A DNA stretch of 5,309 bases, taken from positions 1 through 5,309 of the forward strand of contig JAAXZP010000195.1 in assembly GCA_012719815.1 (NCBI GenBank). The letters run 5' to 3'. Source of the stretch: Christensenellaceae bacterium. Its GTDB lineage: Bacteria > Bacillota > Clostridia > Christensenellales > SZUA-584. Made by a program: the position numbers and the translations under genes. Shown piece by piece: positions 1 to 4,672 of this stretch (its first letter is position 1; the number at the start of each line of letters is the position of its first letter). The notes under the pieces are model-generated. The model had not been told where the DNA came from, searched no databases, and saw only the letters and a list, made by a program, of their open reading frames with translations.

Positions 1-442
1 CGCTGCGCGCGCCCAAGGCTTTGAAGCCCGCAAGGTGCAGGTTGGTGGGGCGCTGGCCGATGCGGCAGCCGCCCGGAAGCGGCATGGTGACGCAGCCCTC
101 ACGGGCGAGCAGCGGGCCCATGAACAAAAACGAGGCGCGCAGACGGCTGACCATATGCGAGGCCGGAGCGGTGGTCTTGATGGATTTTGTGACAATGACG
201 GCATCGCTGCCTTTCATGGTGATGGACGCGCCGAATGTGCGCAGAAGTGACAGCATATGCGTCACGTCGCTGATGGCGGGCAAACTCCGGATGATAACCG
301 GCTCGCGCGTCAGCAAAGAGGCCGCGAGTATCGGCAGCACAGCGTTTTTTGAAGTGCCGACGCGGCACGTGCCGTAAAGCGGCCCGCTGCCCGTGACAAT
401 GAGCCGTTTTCCTTTGCCTGATGCTGAGCCTGATTCTGTCAA
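1..442 (-). CDS. murA: UDP-N-acetylglucosamine 1-carboxyvinyltransferase (MurA), N-terminal part, runs off the window
   Basis: MurA transfers enolpyruvate from phosphoenolpyruvate to UDP-GlcNAc in the cytoplasm, the first committed step of peptidoglycan synthesis. The 147 visible codons carry its N-terminal landmarks: SKNAVLPILAA (residues 31-41), where K32 and N33 match the substrate-contacting Lys-Asn pair; the RASFLFMGPLLAREG helix (102-116); and LPGGCRIGQRP (122-132). There C126 is the catalytic loop cysteine (Cys115 in E. coli) and R131 matches Arg120. Cysteine rather than aspartate predicts fosfomycin sensitivity, from family knowledge. The start is TTG, 8 bases after GGGGTG; no ATG or GTG lies between it and the in-frame stop at 473-475. 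The chain begins with about 12 polar residues (TESGSASGKGKR) before the usual first strand. It is cut at base 1, so the rest of the two-domain enzyme (about 420 residues in the family) is unseen. The family is certain; which paralogue (MurA1 or MurA2) is not. Confidence 0.93.
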   Translation of the reverse strand, partial: MTESGSASGKGKRLIVTGSGPLYGTCRVGTSKNAVLPILAASLLTREPVIIRSLPAISDVTHMLSLLRTFGASITMKGSDAVIVTKSIKTTAPASHMVSRLRASFLFMGPLLAREGCVTMPLPGGCRIGQRPTNLHLAGFKALGARS

Positions 443-450
443 TATCGTTT

Positions 451-457
451 CACCCCG
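451..457 (-). promoter_or_regulatory. Ribosome binding site for the TTG-started murA
   Basis: On the minus strand the motif GGGGTGA lies just upstream of the TTG at 442. It is the only good Shine-Dalgarno match in the short open stretch after the in-frame stop, and it decides the start codon. Confidence 0.65.
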
Positions 458-591
458 CCAATGAATCTGACACTATTTTGCGCGGCTGCGGCAAAATTAA
501 AGCGAGAAAAAAATTGCATGTTCGGCGGCGAATGACATTTGCTATTTATTAAAAATGCGCCGTTTTTTATGAAGCGGTGTGCATTTTCATG

Positions 592-597
592 TATAAT
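592..597 (+). promoter_or_regulatory. Candidate -10 box (TATAAT) for the metallopeptidase gene
   Basis: A perfect TATAAT lies 7 bases before the ATG at 605, so transcription would start at about 604-605, on or next to the start codon. The matching -35 position (569-574, ATGAAG, 17-base spacer) agrees with TTGACA at only 3 of 6 positions. A short AT-rich hexamer can arise by chance, so confidence is moderate. Confidence 0.4.
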
Positions 598-604
598 GGA
601 ACGC

Positions 605-1306
605 ATGGAGTACAGCATACAAACGGCGGAGGGCGACCTGAAATTTGAGCTGGTGCGCAGGAAGATGAAACATATCCGCATACGCGTCACCGGTGCGCGG
701 CAGGTGGTGGTGTCCGCGCCGCACCGCTGCGCCGTGGGCGTCGTCACCGAATTCGTGAAGAAAAGCGAGGCGTTTATCCGCCGGCAGCTGGCTGCGGTGG
801 AGGCGGCGCGTGCCCGCCGTTATCCGGCGTCTTACGCGGACGGCGATGTGTTCACCTATCTCGGGCGGCGGGCGGTGCTGCGCGTGCGGCCGGCGAAACG
901 GGCGTCCGCGGCGTTTGAGGACGGCGTACTGACGCTTTCCGTGCCGCCCGGCGGCAGTGCGAAAACGCAGTTCATCCGGTGGGTCAGCCGGCAGGCACGG
1001 GCGGTTTTCGCGCAGCGGCTGGCTGTCAGCGCGTCGGAGTTTGCCGGCGCGGACGGGCTCTCCGTGAGCGCGAAACGCATGCTGACGCGCTGGGGCAGCA
1101 TCAACCCGGCGAAAGGGCGGCTGTCGCTTTCGGTGCATCTGATGCGGTGCGAGACGGATTTGATCGATTACGTGATCGCGCATGAATTGTGCCATATCGG
1201 CTGCATGAAACATAACGCCCAGTTTTACCGGGCGCTGGATATGCACTGGCCGCAGCGCCGCGAAATGGACAGGCGGCTTGCGGCGTATGGGCTGGTGGAT
1301 TTTTGA
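605..1306 (+). CDS. YgjP-like zinc metallopeptidase (DUF45 family, SprT-like fold)
   Basis: A predicted cytoplasmic zinc-dependent peptidase of 233 residues; the family's substrate is not established. The HELCH motif (H193, E194, H197) supplies two zinc-binding histidines and the catalytic glutamate. H203, in MKHNAQFY, fits the third ligand seen as HN.(A/K)FY in YgjP. The conserved TRWGS motif (161-165) precedes it, and the N-terminal half has the family's beta-rich pattern (MKHIRIRV, VVVSAPH, LTLSVPP). There is no signal peptide or membrane segment. In-frame starts also exist at 539 (TTG), 569 and 596, adding up to 22 residues. I chose 605 because homologous sequence begins at about MEYSIQ and no upstream start has a ribosome binding site. 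The ATG at 605 has only a weak GGA nearby, so leaderless translation is possible. The gene is divergent from murA and converges on the transpeptidase gene. Family call firm, start less so. Confidence 0.88.
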   Translation: MEYSIQTAEGDLKFELVRRKMKHIRIRVTGARQVVVSAPHRCAVGVVTEFVKKSEAFIRRQLAAVEAARARRYPASYADGDVFTYLGRRAVLRVRPAKRASAAFEDGVLTLSVPPGGSAKTQFIRWVSRQARAVFAQRLAVSASEFAGADGLSVSAKRMLTRWGSINPAKGRLSLSVHLMRCETDLIDYVIAHELCHIGCMKHNAQFYRALDMHWPQRREMDRRLAAYGLVDF

Positions 1307-1312
1307 CAGGCG

Positions 1313-1346
1313 CAAAACAAAAAAGGCTGACGCGGTGCGCCAGCCT
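1313..1346 (-). terminator. Intrinsic terminator of the L,D-transpeptidase gene
   Basis: Read on the minus strand, AGGCTGGCGC and GCGTCAGCCT form a 10-pair stem (one G-U pair) around the 3-base loop ACC, followed at once by a T-rich run (TTTTTGTTTTG). It begins 11 bases after the transpeptidase stop codon. On the plus strand the hairpin is followed by GTAGTGG, so it should not work as a strong terminator for the converging metallopeptidase gene. Confidence 0.9.
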
Positions 1347-1356
1347 GTAGTGGTTA

Positions 1357-2475
1357 TCAGTAGTGGCTGTAGGCTTCCTTGTAGGAGGCGATGGGCATGA
1401 TCTCCGTCATCACCTCGGGGATGACGCCCCAGCCCTTGGTGAGATACCGGCTCTGCACGTAACCTTCTTCGCCCCAGTAGCGTATCTTGGTCCAGCCGTC
1501 GTTATCCGGCTCCAGCACTTTGACCGACGTGTAGTTGGGCACCTTGGTGATGCGGTATTTGGCGTCCGTGCTCTTTTCGCTGTACATATAGGCCGTCGTC
1601 TTGATGATGTCCGCATCCTCCCGCGACATCATCGTGCCCTGCTTAAACGTCAGGTACGCGGTGCGCATATAGCCCTCGCGCTTTTCGAATTTCACTTTGC
1701 ACCATGTTTCGGCGATCTGCAGCAGTTCCAGCTCGGTGCCCGCCGGCACTCTTTTTCTGACGCTGTCGTTGGAGCCGTTGCCGGTGCGAATCTCGGCGCC
1801 GTCCTTGACAACCCAGGCCTTGGGGTTGGGCAGCTCGTCGATATCGTATATGTTGACCTGGAACGCCTTGTAATTATTGAAGGGCATCCTTTTTGCCTTG
1901 AGCTTGCTTTTAACCGTCTTGTCGAACGGTTCGCCGTTGGAGACATTGACGGTGGTGCCGGGGCAGGCGTAATAGTACAGCCACTTGGCGTCCTCTACAT
2001 CGAGGCGCACGCAGCCGTGAGAGCCTTTGTTGCCCAATCTTCTGTATGGCCCGCTCTGCAGCGTGTTGACGTCATGCCGGCTGTACATGACGGAGTGGAA
2101 ATAAACGCCTTCCACGATCTGCGTCCAGTAGCGCGCGTATGTGCCGTCGAAAGCGGCGAATTCCCCGAAACGCTCGCGCGCTCCGATTTTCCAGATGCCC
2201 TGGGGCGTGGGCGTGCCCTTATCCTCCGGGTCTTCCGGGTTCAGCTCGGTGCGGCCCGTCGTGCAGATGAAACGCCGCACGATTTTGGTGTATTCCCCGT
2301 TTTCGTCTCTCTCGAATACGGTGACGATCTGGTTTTTAAGGTCGAGCAGTATGTAGTACTTGTCCGGATCGGTGTTTTTCAGTTCGTCGTAGGCCAGCGC
2401 CTTGAGCGGAGAGACCATAAAAACGCTCAGCAGCGTCAGAGCCGCTGTCAATAATACGATCGCCTTCTTTATCAA
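1357..2475 (-). CDS. Exported L,D-transpeptidase (YkuD domain) with two C-terminal SH3-like domains
   Basis: Predicted to form or edit 3-3 peptidoglycan cross-links, or attach substrates to stem peptides, outside the membrane. The 372-residue chain starts with a signal peptide: MIKK, a hydrophobic core to about residue 24, then ALA at 26-28 as a likely cleavage site. The YkuD catalytic domain covers about 38-178. It contains GTPTPQGIWKIG (87-98), YFHS with H127, and SHGCVRL (152-158) with nucleophile C155 and H153, so the active site is complete. Two SH3-like repeats follow at about 225-277 and 294-346, each ending in a GY.(R/S)..YLT-type strand (GYMRTAYLT, GYVQSRYLT); such domains usually bind cell wall. 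The start is TTG, 5 bases after a perfect GGAGGT. It has its own promoter and terminator, so it is a single-gene unit, divergent from the transporter operon. Substrate specificity cannot be read from sequence. Confidence 0.93.
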   Translation of the reverse strand: MIKKAIVLLTAALTLLSVFMVSPLKALAYDELKNTDPDKYYILLDLKNQIVTVFERDENGEYTKIVRRFICTTGRTELNPEDPEDKGTPTPQGIWKIGARERFGEFAAFDGTYARYWTQIVEGVYFHSVMYSRHDVNTLQSGPYRRLGNKGSHGCVRLDVEDAKWLYYYACPGTTVNVSNGEPFDKTVKSKLKAKRMPFNNYKAFQVNIYDIDELPNPKAWVVKDGAEIRTGNGSNDSVRKRVPAGTELELLQIAETWCKVKFEKREGYMRTAYLTFKQGTMMSREDADIIKTTAYMYSEKSTDAKYRITKVPNYTSVKVLEPDNDGWTKIRYWGEEGYVQSRYLTKGWGVIPEVMTEIMPIASYKEAYSHY

Positions 2476-2480
2476 AACAC

Positions 2481-2486
2481 ACCTCC
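2481..2486 (-). promoter_or_regulatory. Strong ribosome binding site deciding the TTG start of the L,D-transpeptidase
   Basis: On the minus strand GGAGGT ends 5 bases before the TTG at 2475. An overlapping GTG at 2480-2478 is out of frame and meets TGA two codons later, so TTG is the only sensible start. The codon after TTG begins the basic end of the signal peptide. Confidence 0.85.
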
Positions 2487-2513
2487 GCGACGATAAGCCC
2501 GATATTTAATCAA

Positions 2514-2542
2514 AGTATAAGGATAATAAGAGGCGCTGTCAA
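2514..2542 (-). promoter_or_regulatory. Sigma-A type promoter of the L,D-transpeptidase gene
   Basis: On the minus strand TTGACA (2542-2537), a 17-base spacer and TATACT (2519-2514) make a near-consensus housekeeping promoter. The predicted start at about 2507 gives a leader of some 30 bases carrying the GGAGGT site. No operator-like palindrome overlaps it, which suggests steady expression. Confidence 0.85.
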
Positions 2543-2589
2543 GGAAATGCAGGCTGCGATTCAAACCTGCGAAATGCCTGTATTTGATG

Positions 2590-2618
2590 TTGACAAGAAG
2601 CTTAAGAGTTGATATTGT
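2590..2618 (+). promoter_or_regulatory. Promoter of the ABC transporter-GntR operon
   Basis: Perfect TTGACA (2590-2595), a 17-base spacer, then TATTGT (2613-2618), which matches 4 of 6 bases of the -10 consensus. The weaker -10 is helped by TGA directly before it (2610-2612), an extended -10 element. The predicted transcription start is about 2624-2625, inside the palindrome at 2618-2636. Its -35 box lies back to back with that of the transpeptidase promoter, 47 bases apart. Confidence 0.8.
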
Positions 2619-2636
2619 GTATATACGATATATACA
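2618..2636 (+). promoter_or_regulatory. Probable GntR/YtrA operator (perfect 8-base inverted repeat)
   Basis: TGTATATA and TATATACA are perfect inverted arms around CGA. The site touches the end of the -10 box and covers the predicted transcription start, the classic position for a repressor. Its GT...AC outer bases and AT-rich arms suit GntR-family operators, and the operon's third gene encodes such a regulator. That this protein binds here is inferred from position. Confidence 0.8.
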
Positions 2637-2656
2637 ATTATGCCGGGGCAGCCGGC

Positions 2657-2662
2657 AGGAGG
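2657..2662 (+). promoter_or_regulatory. Ribosome binding site deciding the ATPase start
   Basis: A perfect AGGAGG lies 6 bases before the ATG at 2669. An in-frame upstream ATA/ATG-poor extension to 2609 would place the start before the predicted transcription start and inside the promoter, so 2669 is preferred. Confidence 0.9.
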
Positions 2663-2668
2663 CATCAC

Positions 2669-3535
2669 ATGCAGCTTTTATCCGTACAGAACCTGTGCAA
2701 AAACTACGACAAGTTCAGGCTGAAAGACGTGTCGTTTTCGCTGGATGCGGGCTATATCATGGGCTTTATCGGCCCCAACGGCGCGGGTAAGACCACCACA
2801 TTGAAGGCCATGATGGGCCTTGTCAAAAAGGACGGCGGCCGCGTTTTCGTGATGGGCCGCGATTTCGACGAACACGAGATGGACTTAAAGCAGCATATCG
2901 GCTTTTCGCTGGGCGGCGTGGATTATTACGCCAAGATACCGCTGCGCCGCATCACCAGCGTGGTGCGCCGGTTTTACGCAAGCTGGGACGATGAGGCTTA
3001 TAGAAGGTATATCAGGCGTTTTGAGCTGGACGAAGACAAGCGGCCCACTGAACTCTCGGGCGGCATGCGCGTCAAATACGCGCTGGCCCTGGCGCTGTCG
3101 CACAATGCCCGGTTGCTGCTGCTGGCCGAACCCACCAGCGGGCTGGACCCGGTGGCGCGGGATGACCTGCTGGAGCTGTTTCAGGAGCTGATCGAGGACG
3201 GGGAGCGCAGCATACTGTTTTCCACGCACATCACCAGCGATCTGGAAAAGTGCGCCGATTACATCACGTATATCGAAAACGGCCGCATCGTGGAGAGCCG
3301 CGCCCGCGACGAACTGCTGGCCGCCTACCGGGTGGTGAAGGGCACGCCGGAGCAGTACAGCGCGGTATCGCCGCGGCTGATTTCCGCCAAAAAGCATGCG
3401 TTCGGGTTTACCGGCCTGATGCGCACCGAAGACGTCCGGCCGGAGGACGGCCTTGCTGCGGAAGCGCCCGCGCTGGAGGACATCATGATATACCATGCCC
3501 GAAAGGAGAACGGCAATGAAGAACCTGCTGTATAA
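2669..3535 (+). CDS. ABC transporter ATP-binding protein (YtrB/PmtA-like) with an altered Walker B motif
   Basis: The nucleotide-binding subunit that would power the membrane protein encoded next, on the inner face of the membrane. In its 288 residues: Walker A GPNGAGKT (35-42), signature LSGGM (129-133), Walker B region RLLLLAEPT (148-156), D-loop SGLDP (157-161) and H-loop H187 in STHITSDLEK. STHITSDLEKCADYITYIENG and the C-terminal tail (VVKG, GFTGL, ALEDIMIYHAR) are typical of the PmtA/YtrB group, so the protein looks full length. Two departures stand out. A153 (GCC, 3125-3127) sits where nearly all ABC ATPases have the Mg-coordinating Asp, though catalytic E154 is kept. The Q-loop region reads IGFSLGGVDYY, without Gln. 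The ATPase is probably a homodimer, because no second one is nearby. The gene is first in its operon and overlaps the permease gene by 20 bases. Confidence 0.93.
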   Translation: MQLLSVQNLCKNYDKFRLKDVSFSLDAGYIMGFIGPNGAGKTTTLKAMMGLVKKDGGRVFVMGRDFDEHEMDLKQHIGFSLGGVDYYAKIPLRRITSVVRRFYASWDDEAYRRYIRRFELDEDKRPTELSGGMRVKYALALALSHNARLLLLAEPTSGLDPVARDDLLELFQELIEDGERSILFSTHITSDLEKCADYITYIENGRIVESRARDELLAAYRVVKGTPEQYSAVSPRLISAKKHAFGFTGLMRTEDVRPEDGLAAEAPALEDIMIYHARKENGNEEPAV

Positions 3536-4163
3536 GGAACTGGCGCTGGTGGTGCACCCGATGTTTTATCTCGTTCCGCTGACCGGCGCGCTGCTGCTGA
3601 TACCGCAATGGCCTTACTTCGTTGCGATGATGTATTTCTTTTTCATCACGGTGCCCAACGTGTTTCAGACCGCCCGGACGGCCAACGACATTGGCTTTAC
3701 CGTGATGCTGCCGGTGCGCAAGCGCGATGTCGTGAAAGCGAGGCTATATAACGTGGTATTTTTGGAGCAGGTGCAGATTGCGGTGGCGGCGCCGTTCGCG
3801 GCGCGCAACAACGCGCTGTATCCGGAGGGCAACTTTTTGCTGGATGCGGGCATTGCATTTTTCGGGCTGACGTTTGCGATGTACGGCCTGTTTAACCTGG
3901 TGTTCCTGCCGATGTTTTATAAGACCGCGTACAAGCTGGGCGTGCCCATCATTGCGGCAATCTGCGCGTGCGTGCTGTTTGCCGGGGCGGCTGAGACGAT
4001 AGCGCTGATTGTGCCCGGCGCGGCGGCTGTGCTGGATGGCATCGGCCCGCAGGCGCTGGCGCGACAGCTGCCCGTACTGGCTGCCGGCATCGCGCTGTTC
4101 GTGCTGCTGTCGTGGCTCGCATACCGCGTGTCTGCCCGTCGTTTTGAGAGAGTGGATCTATGA
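3516..4163 (+). CDS. ABC-2 type transporter permease (PmtB/ABC2_membrane_5-like)
   Basis: The membrane subunit partnering the ATPase, probably an exporter half that forms a dimer; the substrate is unknown. The 215 residues hold about six hydrophobic segments, roughly 12-30, 33-52, 76-97, 108-133, 142-165 and 185-204. Between the second and third is a cytoplasmic loop with DIGFTVMLPVRKRDVVKAR (59-77), a pattern typical of this family (Asp, LPV, basic cluster, VVKA) and the likely contact with the ATPase. The C-terminus is basic and cytoplasmic (RVSARRFERV). The start at 3516 has AGGAG 7 bases upstream (3504-3508), inside the end of the ATPase gene; an in-frame upstream start near 3495 lacks a site. 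The stop overlaps the regulator's start as ATGA. Neighbours point to an envelope-stress or peptide-export role, which is inference. Confidence 0.87.
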   Translation: MKNLLYKELALVVHPMFYLVPLTGALLLIPQWPYFVAMMYFFFITVPNVFQTARTANDIGFTVMLPVRKRDVVKARLYNVVFLEQVQIAVAAPFAARNNALYPEGNFLLDAGIAFFGLTFAMYGLFNLVFLPMFYKTAYKLGVPIIAAICACVLFAGAAETIALIVPGAAAVLDGIGPQALARQLPVLAAGIALFVLLSWLAYRVSARRFERVDL

Positions 4164-4534
4164 ACATCGTGATATCCGGAGCTTCGGACAAGCCCATCTA
4201 CCAGCAGCTGTTCGACCAGATATCGTCGCAGATCATCAAGGGCGAGCTGCCTAAGGGTTACTGCCTCCCGCCCATCCGCACGGTGGCCAAGGAGCTGCGC
4301 ATCAGCGTGATCACCGTCAAGAAGGCGTGGGAAGAACTGGAGCGCGCCGGCTTTATTGAGACGATGGTGGGGCGGGGCTGTTTTGTTGCGCCCCTTAAGC
4401 CCGCGGAGCTCGCGGACAAGCGCGACAGCCTGGCGGCGGACAAGCTGAAAAAGGACATTGAGTATTATAAGTCGCTGGGGCTGAGCCTTGAGGAGCTGCT
4501 GGAGCTGGTGAAGCGGTATTACAGCGAGGAATGA
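4160..4534 (+). CDS. GntR family transcriptional regulator, YtrA subfamily
   Basis: A DNA-binding repressor of 124 residues, the short YtrA type rather than the long FadR or HutC types. The N-terminal winged helix-turn-helix spans about 11-78. It begins PIYQQLFDQISSQIIKGEL; LPPIRTVAKEL (36-46) and ITVKKAWEELERAGFI (51-66) form the two DNA-binding helices, and GRGCFVA (71-77) is the wing. The remaining 45 residues are two predicted helices (ADKLKKDIEYYKSLG, LEELLELVKRYY), suiting dimerisation and leaving no large ligand pocket. ATG overlaps the permease stop as ATGA with only a weak GAGAG upstream, so translation is probably coupled. As last gene of the operon it would repress its own synthesis through the palindrome at 2618-2636. 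The inducer is unknown; relatives respond to antimicrobial compounds or host metabolites. Confidence 0.93.
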   Translation: MNIVISGASDKPIYQQLFDQISSQIIKGELPKGYCLPPIRTVAKELRISVITVKKAWEELERAGFIETMVGRGCFVAPLKPAELADKRDSLAADKLKKDIEYYKSLGLSLEELLELVKRYYSEE

Positions 4535-4594
4535 GGCGTCCATATTGTGACAGAAGGTCAATCAGATTTTCATCAGCCATATGCCATTATGATG

Positions 4595-4603
4595 TGATAT
4601 GAT
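4595..4603 (+). promoter_or_regulatory. Candidate extended -10 promoter for the HAD gene
   Basis: TGA followed by TATGAT (4598-4603, 5 of 6 bases of TATAAT) is an extended -10 element. No convincing -35 is found at 16-18 bases. A start at about 4610 would give a leader of some 60 bases, containing a small hairpin, CCGC-ATA-GCGG (4616-4626). Read-through from the GntR operon is the alternative, since no good terminator separates them. Confidence 0.4.
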
Positions 4604-4672
4604 AAAAAGCTGAGGCCGCATAGCGGTATCAAACGCCATAAGGGCAGACTAAATAACATGACAGGTGAGGAC

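Noticed and set aside
21..377. Plus-strand open frame opposite murA
   Set aside because: The minus strand encodes clear MurA motifs including the PGGC catalytic loop.
587..1315. Long minus-strand open frame opposite the metallopeptidase
   Set aside because: Its translation is Arg/His/Pro-rich, as expected for the complement of a GC-rich gene; the HELCH motif is on the plus strand.
1324..1346. The hairpin as a plus-strand terminator for the metallopeptidase
   Set aside because: On the plus strand it is followed by GTAGTGGTTATC, with no T-run; the T-run exists only on the minus strand.
1363..2454. Long plus-strand open frame (363 codons) opposite the L,D-transpeptidase
   Set aside because: It is the antisense shadow of a gene with a full YkuD active site, signal peptide, promoter and terminator; its translation shows no family motif and it has no ribosome binding site.
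2609..2668. Upstream in-frame extension of the ATPase
   Set aside because: It would begin within the promoter and operator, before the predicted transcription start, and lacks a ribosome binding site; AGGAGG points to 2669.
2885..3496. Minus-strand open frame opposite the ATPase
   Set aside because: Antisense shadow of a protein with Walker A, signature and H-loop motifs; no recognisable domain.
3917..4561. Minus-strand open frame spanning the permease end and the regulator
   Set aside because: It crosses two well-supported coupled genes and has no motif or start signal.
4544..4570. Weak hairpin (ATT-GT-GAC / GTC-AAT) followed by GATTTTC as a terminator after the GntR gene
   Set aside because: Only six pairs with a two-base bulge, AT-rich, and a short broken T-run; not enough to call a terminator.
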